64,000 bases of DNA from JBBPYC01 sp965218765 (GTDB taxonomy: Bacteria; Pseudomonadota; Gammaproteobacteria; Burkholderiales; Burkholderiaceae_C): positions 310,001 through 374,000 of the forward strand of contig CBDCLU010000006.1 in NCBI GenBank assembly GCA_965218765.1, in the 5' to 3' direction. Shown here piece by piece: positions 31,503 to 39,805 of the stretch (position 1 is the first letter of the stretch; each line of letters starts with the position of its first letter). Under the pieces are notes generated by a model. It was not told the origin of the DNA. It ran no database searches and worked only from the letters and a program-made list of their open reading frames with translations. Made by a program: the position numbers and the translations under genes.

Positions 31503-34211
31503 TCAGCTCGCGTCGGGCAGTCCGCCGTCATCGGCAGCAGCATCGCCTGGATGATCGGCTGCGGCGTCCGGCTCGGCTACGCCATCCGGTCCGGGCGACG
31601 CGTCATCGAGCGCTTCGATCTCGGGTGCCGCATCGTTTTCGCCGATGCGCTGCAGGCCGCTCAATTTGGAGCCGGCGTCCAGCCCGATCAAGGTCACCCC
31701 CTGAGTCGCACGGCCCAATTCACGAATTTCGCTGACCCGGGTGCGCACCAGCACGCCGCGATCGGTGATCAACATGATCTCGTCATCGGGCCGCACCAAC
31801 GTCGCGGCCACGACCCGGCCGTTGCGGCCGGACTGCTGGATCGCGATCATGCCCTTGGTGCCGCGGCCATGGCGCGTGTACTCGCCGATTCGGGTGCGTT
31901 TGCCGTAGCCGTTCTCGGTCGCAGTCAGCACCGATTGCTCTTCGTCTTCGGCCACCAGCATCGCGATCACGGACTGGCCGTCTTCGAGCGCCATGCCGCG
32001 CACGCCGCGCGCGCCGCGGCCCATTGGACGCACGTCGCCTTCGTTGAAGCGCACCGCCTTGCCGCCGTCCGAGAACAGCATCACGTCATGCGCACCATCG
32101 GTCAGCGCAGCGCCGATCAGCCAGTCACCAGGATCGAGGTCAACCGCGATGATGCCGGCCTTGCGCGGGTTCGAAAACTCATTGAGCGCGGTCTTCTTGA
32201 CGGTGCCCATCGAGGTGGCCATGAACACGTACTGGTCGGCCGGGAACGTGCGCTTCTCGCCCGTCAGCGGCAGCACCACGGTGATCTTCTCGCCTTCGGC
32301 CAGCGGGAACATGTTGACGATCGGACGCCCGCGCGAGCCGCGCGAACCGGCCGGGGCTTCCCAGACTTTCAGCCAGTAGAGCCGGCCGCGGTCGGAGAAG
32401 CACAGGATGTAGTCGTGCGTGTTGGCGATGAAGAGCTGGTCGATCCAGTCGTCGTCCTTCGTCGCGGTGGCCTGCTTGCCGCGCCCGCCGCGCTTTTGCG
32501 CGCGGTATTCGGACAGCGGCTGGCTCTTGATGTAGCCGGTGTGCGAGAGCGTCACGACCATGTCGGTCGGCGTGATCAGGTCTTCGGTGGACAGATCGAT
32601 CGCGCTGGTCTCGACCAGGCTGCGGCGCGCGGCTGTCCTCGCAGTGCCGAACTCCTGCTTGATGCGGCCCAGCTCCTCGCCGATGATGGTAGAGACACGT
32701 TGCGGCCTGGCCAGGATGTCGAGCAGATCCTCGATCTCGGCCATCACCTCTTTGTACTCGGCAACGATCTTGTCCTGCTCGAGGCCCGTCAGGCGCTGCA
32801 GCCGCATCTGCAGGATCTCCTGCGCCTGCGTGTCGCTCAGGCGGTAGAGGCCGTCCGCGCCCATGCCGAAACTTCGCTCCAGTCCTTCCGGCCGATAGTC
32901 ATCCGCATCCACGACCGAGCCGTCTTCGCGCGCGCGGGTCAACATCTCGCGCACGATCTGGCTGTCCCAGGCACGGGCCATCAGTTCGGTTTTGGCCACC
33001 GGCGGCGTCGGCGCACTGCGAATGATCGCGATGAAGTCATCGATATTGGCCAGTGCGACTGCCAGGCCTTCGAGCACGTGACCGCGCTCGCGCGCCTTGC
33101 GCAACGTGAACACGGTGCGGCGCGTGACCACTTCGCGCCGATGGTCGAGGAACACCTCGATCAGATCGAGCAGGTTGCACAGCTTCGGCTGGCCGTTCAC
33201 CAGCGCGACCATGTTGATGCCGAACGTGTCCTGCAGCTGCGTCTGCTTGTACAGGTTGTTCAGCACCACCTCGGGCACTTCGCCGCGCTTCAGCTCGATC
33301 ACGAGCCGCATGCCGGACTTGTCAGACTCGTCCTGGATGTGGCTGATGCCTTCGAGCTTCTTCTCGTGCACCAGCTCGGCCATGCGCTCCTGCAACGTCT
33401 TCTTGTTGACCTGGTAAGGCAGCTCGTCGACGATGATCGCCTGACGCTGGCCACGGTCGATCGGCTCGAAGTGGCAGCGCGCACGCATCACCACCTTGCC
33501 GCGGCCGGTGCGGTAACCCTGTTGCACGCCCGCGCTGCCGTAGATGATGCCGGCCGTGGGAAAGTCCGGCGCGGGAATGATCTGCATCAGCTCGTCGATC
33601 GTCGCCTGCGGATTCGCGAGCAAGTGCAGACAGGCATCGACCACTTCGCCGAGGTTGTGCGGCGGAATGTTGGTCGCCATGCCCACGGCAATGCCGCCGG
33701 AGCCGTTCACGAGCAGGTTCGGCAGCCGGCTTGGCAGCACCAGCGGTTCGCTCTCGGAGCCGTCATAGTTGGGGCCGAAATCCACCGTCTCGCGGTCGAT
33801 GTCGGCCAGCATCTCATGCGCGATCTTTGCGAGCCGGATCTCGGTATAGCGCATCGCTGCCGCATTGTCGCCGTCGACCGAGCCGAAGTTGCCCTGGCCG
33901 TCGACCAGCATGTGGCGCATGGAAAAGTCCTGCGCCATCCGCACGATCGTGTCGTAGACCGACTGGTCGCCGTGCGGGTGGTATTTGCCGATCACGTCGC
34001 CGACGATGCGCGCGGACTTTTTGTATGGCCGGTTCCAGTCATTGTTCAGCTCGTGCATTGCATACAGCACGCGCCGATGCACCGGCTTCAACCCGTCGCG
34101 CGCATCCGGCAGCGCCCGGCCCACGATCACGCTCATCGCGTAATCGAGATAGCTGCGGCGCATCTCCTCTTCCAGGCTGACCGGCAGCGTTTCCTTGGCG
34201 AAAGAAGTCAT
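31503..34211 (-). CDS. gyrA: DNA gyrase subunit A
   Basis: A 902-residue type IIA topoisomerase subunit that breaks and rejoins DNA during negative supercoiling. The catalytic tyrosine is Tyr122 in AAAMRYTEIRL, and the GyrA-box appears as QKRGGRGKQ before the C-terminal beta-pinwheel. The tail beyond about residue 860 is acidic (EIEALDDASPGPDGVAEPDA). In the quinolone-resistance region the sequence is HPHGDQSVYD. Residue 83, serine in E. coli and threonine in some relatives, is therefore glutamine, while Asp87 is kept. A -10-like TAAAAT lies about 34 bases upstream. Confidence 0.97.
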   Translation of the reverse strand: MTSFAKETLPVSLEEEMRRSYLDYAMSVIVGRALPDARDGLKPVHRRVLYAMHELNNDWNRPYKKSARIVGDVIGKYHPHGDQSVYDTIVRMAQDFSMRHMLVDGQGNFGSVDGDNAAAMRYTEIRLAKIAHEMLADIDRETVDFGPNYDGSESEPLVLPSRLPNLLVNGSGGIAVGMATNIPPHNLGEVVDACLHLLANPQATIDELMQIIPAPDFPTAGIIYGSAGVQQGYRTGRGKVVMRARCHFEPIDRGQRQAIIVDELPYQVNKKTLQERMAELVHEKKLEGISHIQDESDKSGMRLVIELKRGEVPEVVLNNLYKQTQLQDTFGINMVALVNGQPKLCNLLDLIEVFLDHRREVVTRRTVFTLRKARERGHVLEGLAVALANIDDFIAIIRSAPTPPVAKTELMARAWDSQIVREMLTRAREDGSVVDADDYRPEGLERSFGMGADGLYRLSDTQAQEILQMRLQRLTGLEQDKIVAEYKEVMAEIEDLLDILARPQRVSTIIGEELGRIKQEFGTARTAARRSLVETSAIDLSTEDLITPTDMVVTLSHTGYIKSQPLSEYRAQKRGGRGKQATATKDDDWIDQLFIANTHDYILCFSDRGRLYWLKVWEAPAGSRGSRGRPIVNMFPLAEGEKITVVLPLTGEKRTFPADQYVFMATSMGTVKKTALNEFSNPRKAGIIAVDLDPGDWLIGAALTDGAHDVMLFSDGGKAVRFNEGDVRPMGRGARGVRGMALEDGQSVIAMLVAEDEEQSVLTATENGYGKRTRIGEYTRHGRGTKGMIAIQQSGRNGRVVAATLVRPDDEIMLITDRGVLVRTRVSEIRELGRATQGVTLIGLDAGSKLSGLQRIGENDAAPEIEALDDASPGPDGVAEPDAAADHPGDAAADDGGLPDAS

Positions 34212-34460
34212 GGGAGGGTCGGTTGAGGCAGCGGGCCGGCGTGAATTTTAGGCGCAAGGGGCTGTCGTGGCATTACAACGAAAGCGTAGTTTTCAGGCCC
34301 GCAAAGCGGCCTGCGCCACTTGTTTTCATGGGGCTGGCGCCACCTGCATGGCACAATTGTCTCAACGGTTCGGGTGGCTTTTCACCTTAAACGTACTTGT
34401 CGTTAATGTCGTTCTTGATAACGCAGCGCGGCTGCGGCCCTTATCCCTTCGAGGAGAACC
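34212..34460. promoter_or_regulatory. Divergent promoter region of gyrA and ompA
   Basis: On the minus strand TAAAAT (34250-34245) is a possible gyrA -10. On the plus strand the AT-richer stretch 34385-34425 (TTAAACG, TTGTCG, GATAAC) precedes ompA, but no ideal 17-bp spacing was found. A strong ribosome site (GAGGAGAACC) precedes ATG 34461. The 5' leader of ompA genes is often an sRNA target; none can be named here. Confidence 0.35.
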
Positions 34461-35105
34461 ATGAAGAAACTGAATAGCGTGGCGATGTTGTTTGCAGCCG
34501 CAACGGTCGCCAGCTCCGCGTTTGCCGCCGGCCCGTCGTCAATCGCATCCGACAACTGGCGCAGCAGCTATGAGAACCTGATCTGGCGCAATGGCGACGG
34601 CACGCTGTGCTGGCGCGATGGGTTCTGGACGCCGGCCACCGCTGCAAAGGGCTGTGATGGCGCTATTGTCGCTCAAGCCAAGCCGCCGGTCGTTGTGGTG
34701 CCGCCGGACGAAGTGAAGCCGCCGCCTGCGCGGCCGGTGCCTGCTGTCGGCAAGATCACCTACGCCGCCGATGCATTCTTCGACTTCGACAAGTCGGTGC
34801 TGAAGCCACAGGGCAAGGCCAAGCTGGATGATCTGGTCAGCAAGATTCGCGGCATCGATCTGGAAGTGATCATTGCCGTCGGCCATACCGACTCGATCGG
34901 CACGGACGCCTATAACCAGAAGCTGTCGGTGCGTCGTGCCGAGTCAGTGAAGGCATACCTGGTGTCCAGAGGCATCGATCGCAACCGCGTCTATACCGAA
35001 GGCAAGGGCGAGAAGCAGCCGATTGCGACCAACAAGACTGCGGCCGGCCGCGCCAAGAACCGCCGCGTCGAGATCGAAGTGGTCGGCACGCGTCCGAACC
35101 GCTGA
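34461..35105 (+). CDS. OmpA family outer-membrane/peptidoglycan-binding protein
   Basis: A 214-residue exported protein. Signal MKKLNSVAMLFAAATVASSA is followed by a short region with two cysteines (GDGTLCWRDGFW and AAKGCDG), a proline-rich hinge (VVVVPPDEVKPPPARPVP) and a C-terminal OmpA-like peptidoglycan-binding domain (FFDFDKSVLKPQGKAKLDDL, VGHTDSIGTDAYNQKLSVRR, NRRVEIEV). It lacks a full beta-barrel, as expected for the short betaproteobacterial OmpA near gyrA. It is monocistronic, ended by the strong terminator at 35168. The ubiG/gph genes that often follow in relatives are missing here. Confidence 0.9.
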   Translation: MKKLNSVAMLFAAATVASSAFAAGPSSIASDNWRSSYENLIWRNGDGTLCWRDGFWTPATAAKGCDGAIVAQAKPPVVVVPPDEVKPPPARPVPAVGKITYAADAFFDFDKSVLKPQGKAKLDDLVSKIRGIDLEVIIAVGHTDSIGTDAYNQKLSVRRAESVKAYLVSRGIDRNRVYTEGKGEKQPIATNKTAAGRAKNRRVEIEVVGTRPNR

Positions 35106-35167
35106 TCCAGCGACGTTGCATCCGGCTAGCGCCGGATTCGAACGCTGTGCGTGCGAGCGCAGCACGA

Positions 35168-35204
35168 AGCCTCGTTCAAGTATCGACTTGAACGAGGCTT
35201 TTTT
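35168..35204 (+). terminator. Intrinsic terminator after the OmpA-family gene
   Basis: AGCCTCGTTCAAG (35168-35180), a six-base loop and the exact complement CTTGAACGAGGCT (35187-35199) run straight into TTTTTT: a textbook rho-independent terminator. A second palindrome without U-tract (ATCCGGC-TAGC-GCCGGAT, 35120-35137) lies just upstream. Confidence 0.9.
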
Positions 35205-35249
35205 GTGACTCGCGAATTGTTCGATCGACCCCGGGATGCAGCCACGACC

Positions 35250-35774
35250 ATGCGGCCGCGCGGTCGGCCGAGTTCAAAACAGCGGTTTGCGCTCCTCGCT
35301 GCCTCGACTTGCCTCGCGTTTGCCAGCTTTCCAGCGGGCAGCGCGCCGATCACGCAGGCATCGGCAGATCGGTCGGAGCCGGGAGATCGCTGTACTAGCG
35401 CCGCAACACGACCTGTCGTCTTCATCGTGCTGTCACCGCGCATGCCGCAAGCGCTTCAGGAATGGCTGCGGATGCGCCGTGCTGCGCAGGCGGCGGGCTT
35501 TGCCACGGTCAGCTTGCGGGATCCCCGTGTCGGCGCGCGCGAATGGCAGGCTGCAGCGCACATCGCCGGTCTGCCCGCCGCGTTGCGATTGCAGCGGCTG
35601 CAGACGCCTGCGCTGGTCAGGCAGTTCGGCGCCCTCAATCATTTTCCAGCAGCACTCGTGCAAAGCGGCCAGCGTCTGCATCCGTGGCCAGTGCTGGGCG
35701 TGATGCCGGATGCGGCATTCGTCAGCGTGTTGCGGCAGCGCCTGCACCAGCTTTGCGCTGGAGCGCATTCGTGA
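35250..35774 (+). CDS. Exported protein of unknown function, first of a coupled pair
   Basis: A 174-residue product. ATG 35250 is chosen because it starts a signal peptide (QRFALLAASTCLAFASFPAG) and lies downstream of the ompA terminator. The mature part reads VVFIVLSPRMPQALQEWLRM, then RDPRVGAREW, LNHFPAALVQSG and HPWPVLGVMPDAAF. The pattern of a beta-strand start, helices and a central proline segment loosely recalls a thioredoxin-like fold, but there is no CxxC. I do not recognise the family. Its stop overlaps the GTG of the next gene (GTGA), so the two are translated together. Confidence 0.6.
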   Translation: MRPRGRPSSKQRFALLAASTCLAFASFPAGSAPITQASADRSEPGDRCTSAATRPVVFIVLSPRMPQALQEWLRMRRAAQAAGFATVSLRDPRVGAREWQAAAHIAGLPAALRLQRLQTPALVRQFGALNHFPAALVQSGQRLHPWPVLGVMPDAAFVSVLRQRLHQLCAGAHS

Positions 35775-37075
35775 CCGGCATCGTCGCCTGGCTGCGGCAT
35801 GCGATCCGCCTTGCCTTGCCGTTCCTCAGCTGCGCCGCACTGACGATCGCAGTTGCCGGTCCGCCCATCACGCCGGACGCGGACACCTGCATTCCGCCGG
35901 TCGGCTACCTGCCGCTCGACCCCGCGCAGGTCGGCGCGGACCGCGACGGTCGCGCCGTGCTCGGCAGTTACGAGCGGATCAGCCCGGACGGCCGCTTCGT
36001 GCTGCGGTCCTGGTCCGGCGGGCGGCTCGGTGAAGTCAGCCTGATCGAATTGCCGACCCAGGCCGACGCACCGCTGCGCGTGTTCGAGACGCCGCTGTCG
36101 AACGAAGCGTTTCCGGTGCAGGGCAGTTGGCGCTACCTGGTGGATGTGAACGGCGACCACTACCGGTTTGCCGACGTTCTGCAGAAACAGCGGCGCGCGC
36201 AGCCGTTGTTTCGCGGCGGCATGACCGGCTTTTACGCCGTCGCGTCGGAGCTGGTATCGGCAGCCGGTCCGACCGATTCGGCTCCGCCCATCCTGATCCG
36301 GTCGCTCAGCTGGCCGCAGCCGAGCGGGGTGCCTGCAGGCGGCGCGCAGGGCGGAGCCGAAGTGGCCGGCACCGGCCCGCTGCAGGTGCGCACCTTGCGC
36401 ATCGAAGACAACGGCATGAAGGCCAGCGTGGTGCAGGACACCGGCCCGCAGTACGTCTGCACCGCCCGCACACTGCGCGATGGCAACGTCTATGCGCTGC
36501 CGATGCTTTCGGTGGACGGCAGTGAGTTCTCCGCCGTGCCGCAGGCGCCGCAGGACGGCGTGCCGAGCATGCGCGTGTACGGCCTGTCCAGCGAGCCGTT
36601 CGCGCGATCGCATGCCTGCGATCAGCGGCTCGATCTGGGCTACAGCCCGGCAAAGGCCGTGTTCGGCTTTCCGGCTGCCGAAGGTGCGGCCACCGTGCCG
36701 TCTGCTGTCGCACCGCTGGTCTATACCGACAACGCAAGCGTGTTCTGGTTCGACCGCAGCGGCGATCCGCCCGGCATGGCGTTTCGCATCGACGACCTGA
36801 AGACCAACGTGCTTGCCAGTGCATTTCCCGGCCTCACGCGCGATGGCCGCGTGATCTTTGGCGCGAGTTGGAAAAGCTGTCTGCCGGGCAAGCGCTGCGT
36901 GCCGCAGGCCGGCTATGTGGTGGCCGATCCGTTTCAGAGCAACGGTTACCGTGCCCACGTCGCGGCCCATCCGGCGTCGCCGGCTGCACGCCGTTGCATC
37001 ACGAACGCCGATGTGCGGCGCGAACGTGCGCGCTTCGCTGCCGCCCATCGGCTGGCAGAAGGGCCGGCACGCTGA
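35771..37075 (+). CDS. Exported protein of unknown function with propeller-like repeats
   Basis: A 434-residue product from GTG 35771, which sits in the stop codon of the preceding gene. Signal region RLALPFLSCAALTIAVAG is followed by mature sequence with ISPDGRFVLRSWSGG, SWRYLVDVNGDHYRFADVL, PLVYTDNASVFWFDRSG and FPGLTRDGRVIFGASWKSC. Such blade-like pieces are common in beta-propellers of the TolB type. Several cysteines (including the CLPGKRC pair) suggest disulfides and periplasmic location. No enzyme motif is seen. Coupling with the upstream gene suggests they act as a secreted pair; function unknown. Confidence 0.62.
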   Translation: MTGIVAWLRHAIRLALPFLSCAALTIAVAGPPITPDADTCIPPVGYLPLDPAQVGADRDGRAVLGSYERISPDGRFVLRSWSGGRLGEVSLIELPTQADAPLRVFETPLSNEAFPVQGSWRYLVDVNGDHYRFADVLQKQRRAQPLFRGGMTGFYAVASELVSAAGPTDSAPPILIRSLSWPQPSGVPAGGAQGGAEVAGTGPLQVRTLRIEDNGMKASVVQDTGPQYVCTARTLRDGNVYALPMLSVDGSEFSAVPQAPQDGVPSMRVYGLSSEPFARSHACDQRLDLGYSPAKAVFGFPAAEGAATVPSAVAPLVYTDNASVFWFDRSGDPPGMAFRIDDLKTNVLASAFPGLTRDGRVIFGASWKSCLPGKRCVPQAGYVVADPFQSNGYRAHVAAHPASPAARRCITNADVRRERARFAAAHRLAEGPAR

Positions 37076-37079
37076 CCAC

Positions 37080-37134
37080 AGCTACTGTTTGAATAGCTGG
37101 AGGCGCAGCAGGATCATGCGCCTTCGCCCGTTTT
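37080..37134 (+). repeat. Dispersed repeat doubling as a terminator for the secreted pair
   Basis: The head is AGCTACTGTTTGAATAGCT. It then contains GGCGCA and TGCGCC as arms of a short hairpin, followed by GCCCGTTTTAATT. It is a clear family member (compare 10026) and could terminate the rightward transcript. Confidence 0.6.
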
Positions 37135-37168
37135 AATTAAAAAAAAGCCCTGGGACCGTACCGGGACC
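37131..37168 (-). terminator. Terminator candidate of the alpha/beta hydrolase gene
   Basis: On the minus strand GGGTCCCGGTACGGTCCCAG folds into an imperfect stem directly followed by GGGCTTTTTTTTAATT. The U-tract is strong and the stem has mismatches. It lies within 40 bases of the hydrolase stop. Confidence 0.55.
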
Positions 37169-37173
37169 CAAGC

Positions 37174-38085
37174 TCAAACCGGCGCGGCCAGGAACCGGCC
37201 CAGATGGTCGATCACCACCTCGGGCTTTTCATGCACCACCCAGTGCGTCGCGCCCTCGATCCGGTGCATCTGCAGCCGGCTCACGTAATCTTCCAGCCCG
37301 TCGATCAGCGCCGGCGGCAGCGCGATGTCGTCCATCGCCCACAGCACCAGGGTCGGCACGTCCACCGTGAGCCAGGCGCGCGGCAATTGCACCGCGGCGG
37401 CAGCCGGGTCGTCGGCCGTCGGCGGGCGCAGCGGGGTCGCGCGGTAGTAGTTCAGCGGACCCGTAAGGCCGGCTTGCCAGACTTCGCGGTACTGCTGCTC
37501 GACGTCCGGCGTCCACCACGCATTCGGCCCGTTCGCGGCGCCCAGCCGCAGGAAGAACTCGCGCAGCCGCTTGAAGTCGTCCTCGGCCAGCAGCTTTTCC
37601 GCATCCGGCCGGATCAGGAAGTTCATGTAGGCGCTCGCGGACTGCTGCGCCGGGCTGCTGCTCAACTCGCGCTGGAACGTGCCCGCATGCGGTGAGTTGA
37701 CGATCGCCAGGCGTTGCAGCAACGCCGGGTGCTGATTCGCGAGCGACCAGGCCGGCGCGCCGCCCCAGTCGTGCGCGATCAGGCAGTCGAGCCGGCCATT
37801 GCCTTCGATTGCGATCAGCGCCGCCACGTCCTGCACCAGCAGCTTGCCGCGATAAGCGTCCACCTCGGTCGGCGCACTCGATTTTTCGAAGCCGCGCAGG
37901 TTCGGCGCGATGCAGCGATAGCCGCCGTGCTGCGGCTGCGAGAAGTGCTCGAGCAGGTGGTCCCAGACGAACGCGGCTTCCGGAAATCCGTGCAGGAACA
38001 TCAGCACCGGCCGGCCGCGCTCGCCCGCGCTGCGGCAGGACAGCGTGATGCCGTGCGGCAGTTCGACCATCGACTGTTCGATCAT
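37174..38085 (-). CDS. Alpha/beta hydrolase, epoxide-hydrolase-like
   Basis: A 303-residue alpha/beta hydrolase. The oxyanion-hole segment is MFLHGFPEAAFVWDHLLEHF. The nucleophile is an aspartate in HDWGGAPAWSLANQHP rather than a serine, and the late acid and histidine lie near WAMDDIALPP and GATHWVVHEKPEVV. An aspartate nucleophile in HDWGG points to epoxide hydrolases or haloalkane dehalogenases. The middle lid with WWTPDVEQQYREVW and LNYYRA fits epoxide hydrolase. Start ATG 38085 is set by the domain. 13 bases downstream of engB on the same strand. Confidence 0.85.
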   Translation of the reverse strand: MIEQSMVELPHGITLSCRSAGERGRPVLMFLHGFPEAAFVWDHLLEHFSQPQHGGYRCIAPNLRGFEKSSAPTEVDAYRGKLLVQDVAALIAIEGNGRLDCLIAHDWGGAPAWSLANQHPALLQRLAIVNSPHAGTFQRELSSSPAQQSASAYMNFLIRPDAEKLLAEDDFKRLREFFLRLGAANGPNAWWTPDVEQQYREVWQAGLTGPLNYYRATPLRPPTADDPAAAAVQLPRAWLTVDVPTLVLWAMDDIALPPALIDGLEDYVSRLQMHRIEGATHWVVHEKPEVVIDHLGRFLAAPV

Positions 38086-38098
38086 GAAACTATCCTTT

Positions 38099-38824
38099 TT
38101 AAAGCGCTCCCACTTGACCAGACCCCGCATCCGGCGTTTCGGCGCGCTCATGCGTCCAGCGCCACAGCAGCATGCCGACATCGTCCACGCCGTGCCGCTT
38201 CAAGGCGGAAAACAGCATCGCTTCGCCGGTGCCGACCTGCAGCCGCGCGATCGACAGCGCCTTTGCACCTTCGGCACGCGTGAGCTTGTCGGCCTTGGTC
38301 AGCAGCAGCAGCAGCTTCAGACCTTGTGCGACCCTCGGGCGCATCACCTCGAGCAGTTGCTCGTCGAGTTCGGTCAGGCCGAGGCGCGGATCGGTCAGCA
38401 GCACGATGCCGACCAGATTCGTACGGCTGACCAGATAGTTGGCCATCACCTGCTGCCAGCGCGCCTTGTCCAGCTTGGGCACCGCTGCATAGCCATAGCC
38501 GGGCAGATCAGCCAGCACCGCATCGTCGATGCCGTGGCGACCCAGCGCAAACAGGTTGATGTGCTGGGTGCGGCCCGGCTTCTTGGACGCGAACGCAAGC
38601 TGCTTTTGCTGAGTCAGGGTGTTGATGCAGGTCGATTTGCCGGCGTTGGAGCGGCCGACGAACGCGATTTCGGGCAGCGTCAGTTCCGGCAGGTGGTGCA
38701 GTTGCGCCGCAGTGGTCAGAAACCGTGTGGTGTGCAGCCAGCCTGCAGCAGCCGCGGCGTCGATGTCCGTGCTGGCGGTCCGGGCCGGTTGGACGGGGCT
38801 GGAACCGGCGGCAGGATGTGGCAT
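38099..38824 (-). CDS. engB: Ribosome biogenesis GTPase YihA/EngB
   Basis: TRAFAC-class GTPase of 241 residues needed for 50S assembly. G1 is GRSNAGKST, G3 DLPGYGYA and G4 TKAD, plus the family-specific KPGRTQHINLF. The C-terminal tail (RAETPDAGSGQVGAL) is short. ATG 38824 is chosen over an upstream ATG because the 90 extra residues would be antisense to the cytochrome promoter and leader and look like shadow translation. The usual divergent engB-cytochrome c arrangement is present. Confidence 0.93.
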   Translation of the reverse strand: MPHPAAGSSPVQPARTASTDIDAAAAAGWLHTTRFLTTAAQLHHLPELTLPEIAFVGRSNAGKSTCINTLTQQKQLAFASKKPGRTQHINLFALGRHGIDDAVLADLPGYGYAAVPKLDKARWQQVMANYLVSRTNLVGIVLLTDPRLGLTELDEQLLEVMRPRVAQGLKLLLLLTKADKLTRAEGAKALSIARLQVGTGEAMLFSALKRHGVDDVGMLLWRWTHERAETPDAGSGQVGAL

Positions 38825-38893
38825 GGAGGCGGGGGCAGTGGTGGAGCCGGGCAAGGTGCCAAGCGGGCGGGTCACCCGGGCTGGACCCACGCC

Positions 38894-38905
38894 TGATTGT
38901 AGAAT
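38894..38905 (+). promoter_or_regulatory. Possible -10 element of the cytochrome c gene
   Basis: TTGTAGAAT contains TAGAAT about 70 bases upstream of ATG 38970. No good -35 lies 17 bases further upstream. The call rests on the -10 alone. Confidence 0.3.
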
Positions 38906-38969
38906 CAGCCCGTTTTGCGCCACCAAAAAAGGCCGCTGGTTCACCCGAAGCGGCTGCTCCACCCAATCC

Positions 38970-39629
38970 ATGAAGCTGCTTGCCACCTTGCTGACCGCTG
39001 CCGTGCTGACGGCAGCCGCCGCGTCCGTTTCTGCTGCTGAAGCGGCGCCTGCTGAAGCCCCTGCAGCCGCTGCGCCGAAGGCGGTGTTCAAGCCGGATCT
39101 GGCGCGCGGAGAAACGCTCTATGGCCAGGTCTGCGTGGCCTGCCACGCTGCAGACGGCAATTCGGTCGTGCCGACCCAGCCCAAGCTGGCCCAGCAGCAT
39201 CCGCATTACCTTGTCAAGCAACTGGAAGAATTCAAGTCCGGCAAGCGCAAGAACGCGATCATGCAGGGCTTTGCGTCGACGTTGTCCGAAGACGACATGA
39301 AAAACATCGCCTACTGGCTGACCACCAAGCAGGCCAAGCCCGGCTTTGCGAAAGATCCGGAGCTGGTCGCGGTCGGTGAAAAACTCTACCGCGGCGGCAA
39401 TGCCGAGCGCGGCATCCCGGCCTGCGCGGGCTGCCACAGCCCGAACGGGGCCGGCATTCCGGTGCAGTACCCGCGCCTGAGCGGTCAGCTCGCCGAATAC
39501 ACCGCAAATACGTTGACCGCGTTCCGCGAAGGCGTGCGCAACAACAGCGTGCAGATGACCGGCGTGGCCGCGCGCTTGAACGACCACGACATCAAGGCAG
39601 TGGCTGACTACATCTCCGGGCTGCGCTGA
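38970..39629 (+). CDS. Diheme cytochrome c (c4-like)
   Basis: A 219-residue periplasmic electron carrier with signal MKLLATLLTAAVLTAAAASV and an Ala/Pro-rich linker. Two cytochrome c domains carry heme sites CVACH and CAGCH, with methionines in AIMQGFASTLSEDDMKNIAY and NSVQMTGVAARL as likely axial ligands. The duplicated domain architecture matches cytochrome c4, which feeds cbb3- or aa3-type oxidases. It lies immediately upstream of the System II maturation genes ccsBA, separated from them by an intrinsic terminator. Confidence 0.92.
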   Translation: MKLLATLLTAAVLTAAAASVSAAEAAPAEAPAAAAPKAVFKPDLARGETLYGQVCVACHAADGNSVVPTQPKLAQQHPHYLVKQLEEFKSGKRKNAIMQGFASTLSEDDMKNIAYWLTTKQAKPGFAKDPELVAVGEKLYRGGNAERGIPACAGCHSPNGAGIPVQYPRLSGQLAEYTANTLTAFREGVRNNSVQMTGVAARLNDHDIKAVADYISGLR

Positions 39630-39682
39630 CGCACACCTTCAATGGCCGTCGTCGGCAGCGGTCGCAGGTAAACTTTTTTCGA

Positions 39683-39719
39683 GGCGGGTGCATCCAAACG
39701 ACGGATGCCTCGCCTTTTT
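39683..39719 (+). terminator. Intrinsic terminator after the cytochrome c gene
   Basis: GGCGGGTGCATCC (39683-39695) pairs with GGATGCCTCGCC (39703-39714) with one bulged base and one G-U pair around a seven-base loop. TTTTT follows directly. Confidence 0.85.
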
Positions 39720-39805
39720 CGTTGGCCGGGTTCATGGGGCGAAAGCCTGAGACTGCGGCCCATTCCTTCGATCTCCACTGCCACGCCCCCGACCGACCTC
39801 AGCGC

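Noticed and set aside
31551..34226. A long open frame (about 890 codons) on the plus strand across gyrA
   Set aside because: It is the exact antisense of gyrA; at this GC content stop codons are rare in such frames. It has no recognisable domain and is His/Ala/Arg rich.
38825..39091. A longer EngB with 89 extra N-terminal residues
   Set aside because: The extension would be antisense to the cytochrome c promoter and signal peptide and is unlike EngB N-termini; ATG 38824 is sufficient.
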